Positions 26,805-35,564 of a stretch of 64,000 nucleotides of DNA are shown in pieces. The notes beneath the pieces were generated by a model. The model saw only the letters and a program-made list of their open reading frames with translations, was not told the DNA's origin and did not search any database. Every line of letters begins with the position of its first letter. Position 1 is the stretch's first letter. Source of the DNA: an uncultured Siphonobacter sp. (GTDB taxonomy: Bacteria; Bacteroidota; Bacteroidia; Cytophagales; Spirosomataceae); the NCBI GenBank assembly GCA_913774715.1, contig CAJYHS010000204.1:233778-297777 (forward strand), read 5' to 3'. The position numbers and the translations under genes are program-made.

Positions 26805-29555
26805 CTAAAGTTTAAAGCGTAATCCAAATACGTAGCTACGCTGGTAAAAATCCCGGCGGATGAGGGTTTTGCCTGATTCGGTCTGATACGGTAATCCTTC
26901 GTTAACCGACTCAGCATTTTTGATGTATACTTCCAGCGGCGTATTGAGAAGGTTATTGGCTTTCGCGAAAACGATCCACCGATGCCCGATACTTTTTTCC
27001 AGCGAAGCATCCATCTGGATGAAAGCTTTCTGCCAGAGATCATTATTCAGGAATTGAGAGACTGTATTGATTCGCTCGCCCGTGTAACTGCCCGCTACCT
27101 GAGCATCCCAACCGTTGTTTTTATAGAATAAAGTCAGGTTACCAATGTGAGCGGACTGGCCATATAAGGGCCGGGTCTGGTTGACGTACATCGGTACCAA
27201 ATCCCCGTTTTCGTCACGCGTTCGGATAAACTTGGCGGAGGTAATGCGGGATAGCGTATAGGTATAATTCGCCTTAATCCCCCACTTGCTGAAATATTTG
27301 ATGTAGTCTAATTCCAATCCGGCGTTTTGGGCATTACCAAAGTTTCCGGGCGTATAAATGATCGACTGACCGCGAACGGGATCGCGTTGTAGCGTATACT
27401 CGATGGGATTTTGCAGATATTTATAGAATAGTCCCACCATAAACTGATCGGTATTCGTTGGAAAATGCTCGTAACGCAAATCGATGTTATCCGCAATAAC
27501 CCGCTTCAGATCCGGGTTACCCCGCTCCTGATACTCTTCCTGAACAATGTTATAGGGAACGATTTCGAAAAAGCCCGGACGGTTCAGCGAGCGGAAGTAC
27601 GAAGCCCGCCAGTTGGTTTTACCATTGGGCATGTATTTTAGGTGCAGGCTGGGTAATACGTCGGTGTAAATCTGGTTACCCGTTGGGCGATCTTCGCCAA
27701 TCTGATTTTTTAGTTCATAGCCCTGATTGGTATGTTCTATCCGCACACCGCCTAGAATCTCCCAGTGCAAAGGCGTGGCTTTCGCCTGTAGATAACCCGA
27801 AGCCGTTTTTTCGGAAGCGTCATACGTCAAGGCACTACCTACCGAACCTCGCGGGTTCTGAATGGTCCAGTTGATCTGATCGTAGGATGTGAAATCTTCG
27901 CCGTAGCGAGCCAACAAGTTGGTGGGACGAAGCTGGTAATTATTATAGAAATTGCTTCGTTCCTTGGTGCGGTACAAGCCACCTGCTTTCCATTCAACTG
28001 GCGTATTACCCAAAGTAGAGCGATAAATAAAGTTGAGGTAAGCCGCCAGATCGGTATCAGAGTTATGTTCCCAGCGACGAAAGGCATCCTGCACGGTGGT
28101 CCGCGTTTCGATGAAATTTTTGCGTTCGCCCAGTAATGGCACCTGCGTTTGATCTGGCTGTTGGTTCGTTGCTTTGGAATAAACCGCCGACCATTGAACT
28201 TCGAAAGGATCGCTGATCAGGTGCTTACCCTGTAAGGTACTCGTCAGAATTTGTTGCTGCGTCAGGCGGCTGCGTGTGTTATAACCCAGCGTTGCATTAC
28301 CGGCAATCGGGTCATACCCACCAATGGTTAACTGCGTCGATTTGGTATCCCGAATCTGGCTGTTACTCAGGTTAATAAACGCATTATATAAGGATAGTTT
28401 ATGACGATCATTCAAGCGATAATCCAGCTTCGTGTGTACGCCGTAGCGTAACTGTTGCTCGGAATACTGACGCTCGCTTAATTTGGTAAGAGTTACTCCT
28501 TTCTGAGTATCAACGGTCTCAGAATCGAAGAATAAGCTATTACTTCCCCGGTAGGTATTCTGGTAACTTCCCGCTACAACAACGCCAAGTTTCTGATTAA
28601 AAAAGCGATTTCCCCAGGAAAATCCACCCAGTACATTTGGCGGCGGAGACTGATTTTTATACGTTGAGGTAACCTTCGAAAAATCGCCGGGACTAGCATT
28701 ATACTGGCTACCTTTACGCTCGTAAGGTGACTTTTTTGCAACCGATTTCCAGTCATAACTCATGAATGGACGATCCATGAATAACTCACTATAACCCGTC
28801 GAAATATTAGCTGTAAACAAATGCTGGTTGGGGGCATCCTTCATGACCATGTTGACGGCTCCACCAATCGCGTCGCCTTCCATGCTGGGCGTTAAGGCTT
28901 TATAGACTTCCAGACGATCCAGTAAATCGGAAGGAAAAATGTCGAGCGGAACGTAACGATAGCGGTTATCCGGACTCGGTATTTTCACACCATTCACCAG
29001 CGTATAGTTATAGCGTTTATCCATTCCGCGAACGATGGCGTACTGACCGTCGCCGTTGCTATTACGCTCTACGGAAACCCCGGAAACGCGTTGAATCACG
29101 TTAGCAACCGTAAGATCTGGCGATAACTGAATGGAGCGTCCCGAGACAATGTTCATGACCTGATCCGCCGAGCGTTCGAGGTGACGAGCAGTCTGATCAC
29201 TCATTCCTTCACGGCCCGTTTTTACGATTACTTCCTGCAAATTTTGTTTGTCAGAAGGTTCTAAAGATGCATCAAAAATAACCGTTTCGTTACCTGAAAT
29301 TTTAATTTCTTTAGTAACCGATTGAAACGTAATAAAACTGATCGTTATGCGATACGTTCCGGCTGGCAAGTTTTTAATAGTATAGCTCCCATCGTAACCC
29401 GAAAGATCATGATGTGAAGTATTTTCTACGCGAATAACAGCTCCGGTAATGGGCTCACCTGAAGACAACTCGAAAACTTTTCCTTTAATAGAACCGGCCC
29501 AACCTGAAAATGAAATAAGGCAGATAAAAACAATAAGACTATAAATCTTTCCCAT
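26805..29555 (-). CDS. TonB-dependent receptor with CarboxypepD-like N-terminal domain
   Basis: This is a 916-residue outer-membrane receptor. A signal peptide (MGKIYSLIVFICLISFSGWAG) leads into a carboxypeptidase-regulatory-like domain (IKGKVFELSSGEPITGAVIRV, about 22-105). The plug follows, with SPDLTVANVIQRVSGVSVER, AIVRGMDKRYNYTLVNGV and GDAIGGAVNMVMKD, then a 22-strand-type barrel ending in FGLRFKL. The IVRGMDxRYN form is typical of receptors with no SusD partner, and none is present. It is the first gene of the receptor / beta-helix lipoprotein / phytase set. The cargo may be inositol phosphates or phosphate-bearing organics; this is inferred from context only. Confidence 0.9.
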   Translation of the reverse strand: MGKIYSLIVFICLISFSGWAGSIKGKVFELSSGEPITGAVIRVENTSHHDLSGYDGSYTIKNLPAGTYRITISFITFQSVTKEIKISGNETVIFDASLEPSDKQNLQEVIVKTGREGMSDQTARHLERSADQVMNIVSGRSIQLSPDLTVANVIQRVSGVSVERNSNGDGQYAIVRGMDKRYNYTLVNGVKIPSPDNRYRYVPLDIFPSDLLDRLEVYKALTPSMEGDAIGGAVNMVMKDAPNQHLFTANISTGYSELFMDRPFMSYDWKSVAKKSPYERKGSQYNASPGDFSKVTSTYKNQSPPPNVLGGFSWGNRFFNQKLGVVVAGSYQNTYRGSNSLFFDSETVDTQKGVTLTKLSERQYSEQQLRYGVHTKLDYRLNDRHKLSLYNAFINLSNSQIRDTKSTQLTIGGYDPIAGNATLGYNTRSRLTQQQILTSTLQGKHLISDPFEVQWSAVYSKATNQQPDQTQVPLLGERKNFIETRTTVQDAFRRWEHNSDTDLAAYLNFIYRSTLGNTPVEWKAGGLYRTKERSNFYNNYQLRPTNLLARYGEDFTSYDQINWTIQNPRGSVGSALTYDASEKTASGYLQAKATPLHWEILGGVRIEHTNQGYELKNQIGEDRPTGNQIYTDVLPSLHLKYMPNGKTNWRASYFRSLNRPGFFEIVPYNIVQEEYQERGNPDLKRVIADNIDLRYEHFPTNTDQFMVGLFYKYLQNPIEYTLQRDPVRGQSIIYTPGNFGNAQNAGLELDYIKYFSKWGIKANYTYTLSRITSAKFIRTRDENGDLVPMYVNQTRPLYGQSAHIGNLTLFYKNNGWDAQVAGSYTGERINTVSQFLNNDLWQKAFIQMDASLEKSIGHRWIVFAKANNLLNTPLEVYIKNAESVNEGLPYQTESGKTLIRRDFYQRSYVFGLRFKL

Positions 29556-29824
29556 CGAATGAGCACTGATTGAGTAAGCAAAATCAGCACGAAAGTCAGG
29601 CTAGTTAGTTACCGATTTTCGTTTGATGGGACGAAGGTGCAGGATGAAAAATCAGGAATCAAGCAAATGGAAAATCGGATGTAGCTGAGTAAATGAAGAC
29701 CCCGTTAGCACTAAAGCAACAGTGTTAACAAAAAATACATAAACTACTGATTAATAGTAATTTTCACCGTTACAAAACCGCCATTAAGTTTGCGTTACGA
29801 CAATATTACCAAAATGTTAAGCCC

Positions 29825-31429
29825 CTAGATTCCCTGAATAAAGGCGGTAAGGCTTTCGCCCGCCGCCAGGTTAAGCTTTTTCCGAAGACGGTATCGGGTA
29901 ACGCGTAAACTATCCTGCGAAATGCCGAGAAGCGTAGAAATATCAGCGGAGGTAAGATTCATCTTTAATAAAGCAACCAACCGCAAGTCAGAAATCGATA
30001 ATTGATCTGAGTGAGTTCTTAATTTCTCAAAAAAAGACTGATGTACCTGCTCGAACGTACTACTAAATTCAAGCCAGTATTGATCATGACTAAAGCTATC
30101 ATTAATCTGTTGTACAATTTTCTTAATCTGTTTCTTATGATCTCTTTTATCGTCCTTTATTAATTTATCCAAACTACTTTTTAAATCTTCTAAGGCCTGA
30201 TTTTTTTGAATAATATGCAAAATATGAGTGGATAATTCTTTGGATCGAATATCCAGTTCATGCTTTAATTGTTCTTCTTGTAATTGTTGATTTCGTAACT
30301 CCGATTGCATCAATTCATGCTGGGTTTCGTAAACCAGTTGGTTCTGCCGACTTAACGCCTGCTCGTTCCGGGCCTTCATCTTTTGGCGGTTATAAGCCAG
30401 CGTAACCAGTCCGATCAACAGTAAGAGTACAATCACCGTCGCGGTGGTCATGAGCTGATTGAACTGACGCTCGTTCGTGAGTCTTTCAATCTCGTTATTC
30501 TTCTTTTCCGTATCGAAAAGCGTCTGGGTCAGAGCCAGCTGCTGGCTACTTTCCTGGGAATAGATTTCGGCTTCGTAAGCCCGGCTCAGAGCAACGTAAT
30601 GGTAAGCACTGTCGTTCTCACCCATGAGGTTATAAGCCTTCCCGATGTCATTAGTCGAACCACTCAGGTAATGACGTTCCTGCGTTTGTAAGGCTAGTTC
30701 ATACGCCTGGCGGGAGTAAGTAAGGCTCTCGCGGGCTCGACCAGTTTTGCGAAGAATATCACCGAGGTTATTATAGATTTCAATGCGAAGCAGCGAATCT
30801 TTCGTGTGAAGGTTAACAGCCAACGCCCGCTGAAAATACACCTGAGCCGAGTCGTAGCGTTCCAGATCTTCGAAAATGCTACCCATGTTTTCGTAAATCT
30901 TGGCTATTCCTTCCCGGTTTCGAGCGGATACGTATTGCTTTAACGCTCGTTTCTGGTAGTAAAATGCACTATCGTAAAGCTGTTTTTTCTCATACAAATG
31001 GCCAATGTTCCCGTATGTAGTGGCTACCCCGGAAGCGTCCGAAAGCTTTCTGTAAAGCACCAAGGCCTGCTCATACTGCCAACGGGCCTGTTGCGGCTGT
31101 TTGCTGTAGTAATACAGTTCACCCAAAGCATTATGGTTTTCAGCAAGTAATTTCTTTTCCCCTAACTGCTCCAGCTTTTGGCCCGCCTGAGCATAATAAC
31201 TGAGCGACTGTGGGTATTGGCCCGCGTGAAAGTAGAGCTTGCCGAGCAACTGAAGAGCCTGAGCCGCAACTAATGGTTTTTCTGATTGCAGGGCAGTGGC
31301 ATATTCTTCCTTGGCCCGAGAAAAAGTTGAATCTGGACGTACTTGATTTGGACGGTTATTTTGTCCAAATCCTGAAAAACAAGAGCAAAGAATCAGCAGA
31401 AAGCCGCTACGCCAAAGGGCTGAAATCAT
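29825..31429 (-). CDS. TPR membrane protein with C-terminal LuxR-type HTH
   Basis: The product has 534 residues. A signal peptide is followed by roughly six tetratricopeptide repeats (about 40-310; for example ATTYGNIGHLYEKKQLYDSAFYYQKRAL). One membrane helix (TATVIVLLLLIGLVTLAY, about 330-350) and a long coiled coil (about 355-445) come next. A helix-turn-helix of the LuxR/GerE type closes the protein (LTSADISTLLGISQDSLRVTRYRLRKKL). The layout suggests a periplasmic sensor joined directly to a cytoplasmic DNA-binding domain, a known Bacteroidota arrangement. It lies 270 bp upstream of the receptor-phytase genes on the same strand and could regulate them. The intervening space holds no gene. 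Confidence 0.82.
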   Translation of the reverse strand: MISALWRSGFLLILCSCFSGFGQNNRPNQVRPDSTFSRAKEEYATALQSEKPLVAAQALQLLGKLYFHAGQYPQSLSYYAQAGQKLEQLGEKKLLAENHNALGELYYYSKQPQQARWQYEQALVLYRKLSDASGVATTYGNIGHLYEKKQLYDSAFYYQKRALKQYVSARNREGIAKIYENMGSIFEDLERYDSAQVYFQRALAVNLHTKDSLLRIEIYNNLGDILRKTGRARESLTYSRQAYELALQTQERHYLSGSTNDIGKAYNLMGENDSAYHYVALSRAYEAEIYSQESSQQLALTQTLFDTEKKNNEIERLTNERQFNQLMTTATVIVLLLLIGLVTLAYNRQKMKARNEQALSRQNQLVYETQHELMQSELRNQQLQEEQLKHELDIRSKELSTHILHIIQKNQALEDLKSSLDKLIKDDKRDHKKQIKKIVQQINDSFSHDQYWLEFSSTFEQVHQSFFEKLRTHSDQLSISDLRLVALLKMNLTSADISTLLGISQDSLRVTRYRLRKKLNLAAGESLTAFIQGI

Positions 31430-31679
31430 GGGTACTAATGAACGTTTGAATCTGGAAGATAAGGCTTTTGGGCGGCTGCGAAGATTATCAAATTGTTAAG
31501 AGCTCATCTAAAGGAAAAGTAAGAAGGATATCAAAAAGAGAGACTATTCGTCTAATTTGAATCAATAATAAAGAAATTGTCTATTTTATTTGCATTTATT
31601 ATTTCTAATGGCCATTTTTGATTCACAATATGAGTAAAAAATAAAGTCAATAGATTCCGCCATTCCAAACGCCACGATT

Positions 31680-31910
31680 ATGCAGAAGAACTTGGTTCGT
31701 AGCAAGGAAGATTATCTCCGCCACATTTTAACGACGAGCTTGCAACACGAGGAAGAAAGCCCTGGGTATTCGGTGCCGGAGTGGTTACCTATTCCTAAAC
31801 CGGAGCAGTATCCCTGCATCGCGATTACTTCCGATCCGGTTCGGGAGGGAACAGCATTATTCTTTGAAGTTGAATTGATCTACTTTACTGATTTCCTAAA
31901 TCAGAATTAA
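31680..31910 (+). CDS. Small hypothetical protein
   Basis: A 76-codon open frame starts at ATG, with base composition like the neighbouring genes, and a terminator-like hairpin follows within 60 bp. The protein is acidic, with no signal, no membrane segment and one Cys (PEQYPCIAIT). I recognise no family. It is isolated between a divergent TPR-HTH gene and the DinB-fold gene. It may be real, but coding status rests on the frame and the terminator only. Confidence 0.4.
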   Translation: MQKNLVRSKEDYLRHILTTSLQHEEESPGYSVPEWLPIPKPEQYPCIAITSDPVREGTALFFEVELIYFTDFLNQN

Positions 31911-31968
31911 TATGCCATTACCTTTTACCTGAGAGCATTTCCCGTACTAAGCCACCTACACCTAATCG

Positions 31969-32010
31969 CAGCCCGCGTTTCCTTTCCAGGACGCGGGCTG
32001 ATTTTGTTTG
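31969..32010 (+). terminator. Candidate terminator after the small gene
   Basis: CAGCCCGCGT pairs with ACGCGGGCTG (10 bp, 12-nt loop), followed by ATTTTGTTTG. The T-run is interrupted. Confidence 0.6.
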
Positions 32011-32060
32011 AGGAGTTTGATGATAGTTTGAGAAGGTTTAATAAGTTTGAATTGGTTTGA
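32006..32060. repeat. Six helically phased GTTTGA hexamers
   Basis: GTTTGA (once GTTTAA) starts at 32006, 32015, 32026, 32036, 32045 and 32055, with spacings of 9, 11, 10, 9 and 10 bp. All copies lie on the same face of the helix, between a terminator and the gene at 32167. Confidence 0.55.
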
Positions 32061-32166
32061 TAGAAGACGGCAAGAGCCAGAAGTTATCAAGAGGCATGAG
32101 TAGAAGTAAATCCTATGAGCAGCCTTCAAAAGTCCCTAGACAAACCCAAACTTGATATAAACTTGT

Positions 32167-32694
32167 ATGCAGGATCTACGCTATCCCATCGGCTTATTTA
32201 CTTACACCGGCCTTTATTCGCCCGAGCAGCGAACTGAACTAGTCAAATCCATACTTCACGTTCCGAGTCAGTATCGGCAGGCTATCGAAGGATTATCGAA
32301 ACAGCAACTGGATATGCCTTATCGAGATGGTGGCTGGATGGTTCGGCAAGTGGTGCATCACGTGGCGGACAGTCACATGAATGGCTATGTGCGGACGAAG
32401 CTGGCTTTGACCGAAGCTAATCCTACCATTAAGCCCTACGAAGAAGGACGCTGGGCCGATCTGGGGGATACTTTCGAAACGCCATTGGAGGTTTCGCTTT
32501 CGCTGATGGAAGCCTTACACATTCGTTGGGTAAATGTATTTCAAACCATGCAGGAAGCTGATTATCAGAAAACTTTCTTCCATCCGGGTTCGCAGCAACA
32601 GGTAACGCTGGACTTTCAGTTAGGAAACTACGACTGGCACGGTCGCCATCATCTGGCTCACATTACTGGTTTGAAAGAACGAATGGGCTGGTAA
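32167..32694 (+). CDS. DinB-fold thiol transferase / putative metal-dependent hydrolase (YfiT/BstA-like)
   Basis: This 175-residue protein of the YfiT branch of the DinB superfamily starts DLRYPIGLFTYTG, the family opening. The three metal His ligands are visible: VRQVVHHVADSHMNGYVR (His in the second helix) and DWHGRHHLAHITGLKERMGW at the C-terminus (HxxxH). In Bacillus, BstA is a bacillithiol S-transferase. Many Bacteroidota make bacillithiol, so a thiol-conjugation role is possible, though no partner gene is present here. The product is cytoplasmic. Confidence 0.82.
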   Translation: MQDLRYPIGLFTYTGLYSPEQRTELVKSILHVPSQYRQAIEGLSKQQLDMPYRDGGWMVRQVVHHVADSHMNGYVRTKLALTEANPTIKPYEEGRWADLGDTFETPLEVSLSLMEALHIRWVNVFQTMQEADYQKTFFHPGSQQQVTLDFQLGNYDWHGRHHLAHITGLKERMGW

Positions 32695-32741
32695 TCGCTT
32701 ATTTTACCAATCATTTAAAAGATTGTATTCCTCTAAACTCT

Positions 32742-33821
32742 ATGAAAAAACTATTTCTCTTAGGCCTGCTTGCTCTGGTCAGCACTGCTACCCTAGCTCA
32801 GAAACCCGTTCGTGTAGCGGTGGCAGGTATTACGCACGGTCACGTTCCCTGGATTTTGGGCCGGAAACCGTTAGGCGATATTGAACTCGTTGGTATTGCG
32901 GAAAGTAATCAGGACTTATCCCAGCGGTACGCGTCGCGGTATAAGCTTGATCCGAAGCTATTTTACAAGGACCTGGTAACCATGCTTGACCAAACTAAAC
33001 CCGAAGCGGTGGTAGCCTTTGGATCAATTTATGAGCATAAGGCCGTTGTGGAAGCCTGTGCTCCACGGGGTATTCACGTCATGGTGGAAAAGCCACTTTC
33101 GACAAATGTGAAAGATGCCGAGCGGATGGCGGAATTGTCGCGGAAGTACAAAACGCTGTTACTGACCAATTACGAAACGTCGTGGTATCCCAGTATTGAG
33201 AAAGCTTATCAGCTGGTGATGGATAGCACGGCGGTGGGAAAATTCAAAAAGATGGTCGTGCACACGGGACACGAAGGCCCGAAAGAGATTAATGTTAATC
33301 CAGAGTTTTTCAACTGGTTAACCGATCCCGTACAGAACGGCGGCGGTGCTCTCATTGACTTTGGCTGTTACGGAGCCAACCTGATGACGTACTTCATGAA
33401 GAATGAGAAACCCCTTTCGGTAACAGCGGTTACGCATCAATTTAAACCTCAGATTTATCCCAAAGTAGACGACGATGCCACCATTATTATTGAATACCCC
33501 AACGCTCAGTGCATCGTGCAGGCTTCCTGGAACTGGCCTTACAGTCGAAAAGATATAGAAGTATACGGCGATGGTGGCTATGTAATCACCGAAAATCAGG
33601 AAAAATATAAAGTAAGAAGCGGAAAAACGAAGGAGGAAAAACGAAGTATTACTAAACAGGAATTACCCGTATACGACGACCCTTTCGCCTATTTTGCGGA
33701 CTTGATTCGCGGTAAAATCAAACCGCATCCACTGTATTCACTGGAGAATAATCTCCTGGTCGTGCGAATTCTGGAAGCTGCCCGGGAATCAGCAAAAACT
33801 GGAAAGACCGTGAAGTTGTAA
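32742..33821 (+). CDS. Exported Gfo/Idh/MocA family oxidoreductase
   Basis: The protein has 359 residues. A signal peptide (FLLGLLALVSTATLAQ) is followed by a Rossmann NAD(P) domain (VRVAVAGITHGH, VAFGSIYEHKAVVEAC) with the family's MVEKPLSTNVKDAERM, where the Lys is usually catalytic. The C-terminal alpha/beta domain includes GGGALIDFGCYGANLMTY with the expected Asp and Tyr. Periplasmic members act on sugars or polyols with tightly bound NAD; the substrate here is unknown. It lies 47 bp after the DinB-fold gene on the same strand. A hairpin follows the stop. Confidence 0.88.
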   Translation: MKKLFLLGLLALVSTATLAQKPVRVAVAGITHGHVPWILGRKPLGDIELVGIAESNQDLSQRYASRYKLDPKLFYKDLVTMLDQTKPEAVVAFGSIYEHKAVVEACAPRGIHVMVEKPLSTNVKDAERMAELSRKYKTLLLTNYETSWYPSIEKAYQLVMDSTAVGKFKKMVVHTGHEGPKEINVNPEFFNWLTDPVQNGGGALIDFGCYGANLMTYFMKNEKPLSVTAVTHQFKPQIYPKVDDDATIIIEYPNAQCIVQASWNWPYSRKDIEVYGDGGYVITENQEKYKVRSGKTKEEKRSITKQELPVYDDPFAYFADLIRGKIKPHPLYSLENNLLVVRILEAARESAKTGKTVKL

Positions 33822-33832
33822 AAGTAGAATAA

Positions 33833-33871
33833 AAGCTATTCTGAATATACACTAACTATTCGGAATAGCTT
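33833..33871. terminator. Hairpin between convergent genes
   Basis: AAGCTATTCTGAATA pairs with TATTCGGAATAGCTT (one wobble), 9-nt loop. T/A runs are short, so termination strength is uncertain. Confidence 0.5.
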
Positions 33872-33887
33872 ACCTTAATAACATTCG

Positions 33888-34466
33888 TTACTCATTCTCA
33901 AGCTCCCACACTATAATCTGCTTTTTCAACTTCCGATCAGATTTTCTACAAATAGATTTACACTTGGCAGACCACGGATTTTTGTCACTATCAAAATACA
34001 TCGACCACTCTCTTAGCCAAGATTCTTGCTTAATCATAAATCCATTCCAAATGCAGTTTTCGTCCCTACAGTTATGTTTTGAATATTGACCAAAATTTCT
34101 GTGTTTAATTTTTTTATCAGTCAATATCTTCTGCTGGTTTTCCCGAATTTCATACCAAAGTTGTGCTCTATCTGCTTTGGTAAGCTCTTGTCCGAGTGAC
34201 GAAACCTCTAAAAATGTTACAGGATCTTTTATTTGCAGAAAATCAAAGCTCTTCTTAAAGGTTCTATGGGCATACTCACGAACTTCTATTTTCTCCGTAG
34301 TATTAATAATAGAATTTTCCAGTAATGATCGATATAGCCCAAGCGTGTTAAAGTCTGTGTATTTTTTATAGTTATCTATAAAGTATATATATTCTTCTAA
34401 AGATAATGCATTAAACTTTCGATTGATTTGCAACGATAATTGCATGCTTTGTACTTTTAGCAACAA
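33888..34466 (-). CDS. Hypothetical protein with C-terminal Cys cluster
   Basis: This 192-residue protein of no family I know is AT-rich compared with its surroundings. The first 120 residues look alpha-helical and charged. Then come HNCRDENC and AKCKSICRK, four Cys that could bind zinc. There is no signal peptide or membrane segment. It starts 10 bp after the stop of the upstream hydrolase gene and probably shares its transcript; a second possible start is codon 8. Shared base composition suggests the two genes arrived together. Confidence 0.6.
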   Translation of the reverse strand: MLLKVQSMQLSLQINRKFNALSLEEYIYFIDNYKKYTDFNTLGLYRSLLENSIINTTEKIEVREYAHRTFKKSFDFLQIKDPVTFLEVSSLGQELTKADRAQLWYEIRENQQKILTDKKIKHRNFGQYSKHNCRDENCIWNGFMIKQESWLREWSMYFDSDKNPWSAKCKSICRKSDRKLKKQIIVWELENE

Positions 34467-34476
34467 ACCTAAAGGA

Positions 34477-35232
34477 TCATTTTTTTAAATATTCCAGTAC
34501 TTTACTTTGAATATAAGCCCGTTCTTTCGCACTAGCATCATTATCCATGTCATTATGTTTAATGTCAGTTAGTTGAATGGTAATATTATACCGATGAGCT
34601 TCTTTACCGTTTGGTAATACCCCTTCATCAGCAGGATAATCACTGGAGCGTAAGGTAAAAATTATAGGCTCGGAAGTTCTAGGTAATTCCATTCTTCGAT
34701 TATCCAAAGTAATAGCTTTATTCAGTAGCTTAGGATAACGCTGAGCAAATAAAGCCGTCATATCTCCACCATTAGAATGGCCCACTACTGCCAATTGAGT
34801 ATAATCCAGCTTTGGATATTTACGCTTTGTTTCCTCTAAAACAAAATGAATATTCTGAGCTCCTCTTTCCCAATTGGACCGCCTAACGATTTGTGGTTTT
34901 CCAGTAGTAGGCAATAGACTATCCGTGGGCAATTCGTGCTGAATACTAATAACGAAATATCCATTTGAAGCTAAGAATTCAGTTAGGTAGGAATACTCTA
35001 AATAGGCCCCACCCTGATTTTCTCCGTATCCATGACTGAATAGTACAGGTATAGAATTATGCTTATTCTTAGGTTGATAAATAGCAATAGGAATTGCTCT
35101 ATTCCTGATAGTATCAAAAAGTGTTAATGTATCAACTTTAAAGTTATTAATTTCAGAACCAGTAACCTGATTAGTGCTTCTGGAACATTGAATTAAAAAT
35201 AAACCACTAATAAACAGGATAAAATATTTCAT
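34477..35232 (-). CDS. Alpha/beta hydrolase lipoprotein
   Basis: The protein has 251 residues, with signal and lipobox FLIQC (Cys about 16). The fold is an alpha/beta hydrolase of the chlorophyllase/PAF-acetylhydrolase-like type: VLFSHGYGENQGG (oxyanion region), the nucleophile elbow VVGHSNGGD (Ser), an Asp candidate after the TLRSSD strand and a late His in DIKHNDMD. Substrate unknown, probably an ester at the cell surface. The gene is AT-rich and forms a two-gene unit with the hypothetical gene downstream. A decayed gene fragment lies just upstream at 35292-35471. Confidence 0.78.
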   Translation of the reverse strand: MKYFILFISGLFLIQCSRSTNQVTGSEINNFKVDTLTLFDTIRNRAIPIAIYQPKNKHNSIPVLFSHGYGENQGGAYLEYSYLTEFLASNGYFVISIQHELPTDSLLPTTGKPQIVRRSNWERGAQNIHFVLEETKRKYPKLDYTQLAVVGHSNGGDMTALFAQRYPKLLNKAITLDNRRMELPRTSEPIIFTLRSSDYPADEGVLPNGKEAHRYNITIQLTDIKHNDMDNDASAKERAYIQSKVLEYLKK

Positions 35233-35291
35233 ACGATTTCTAGTAATTAAAGCTAGGTTTTAAAAAGGAATATTATCTTACACATACACTA

Positions 35292-35471
35292 CTAGACACC
35301 TTCGTAAATAATCTGTACAATACCTGATTTAAAAACGTTAGTTGCTAATAACTTTAATTGTAATCGCTCTTTTAAATTTTCAAATAAGGGTTTTCCACTT
35401 CCCAAAACCAGGAGATGTACTGAAATTCTATAGATATCAATCAGATTTAAATCGATGAATGAAAATGTAAG
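35292..35471 (-). pseudogene. C-terminal fragment of a dihydrofolate-reductase-family (RibD C-terminal-like) gene
   Basis: On the minus strand a 59-codon stretch without a start codon reads through DLNLIDIYRIS, HLLVLGSGKPLFENLKERL, LKLLATNVFKSGIV and QIIYEGV to a TAG at 35292-35294. This is the characteristic end of the dihydrofolate reductase / RibD-C family (LIDEYR, VLGSGKPLF, F-K-S-G-V-V). An in-frame TAG at 35472-35474 closes it upstream, and I find no earlier part. It explains most of the 330-bp space before the hydrolase gene, together with the uvrA terminator. Confidence 0.75.
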
Positions 35472-35513
35472 CTAGTTGGACTCTAATATATAAAGATACG
35501 CTTTAATAAAACT

Positions 35514-35544
35514 AAAAAAGCTCTTCGGTTTGAAGAGCTTTTTT
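35514..35544. terminator. Terminator downstream of uvrA
   Basis: A 13-bp perfect stem, AAAAAAGCTCTTC with GAAGAGCTTTTTT, 5-nt loop, 20 bp past the uvrA stop. Confidence 0.9.
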
Positions 35545-35564
35545 AACACTAACTTAAAAATCTA

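Noticed and set aside
29556..29824. TTAACA/GTTACA-like repeats as a possible Pho box before the phytase locus
   Set aside because: Spacing is irregular, and I know of no firm PhoB consensus for this group to compare with.
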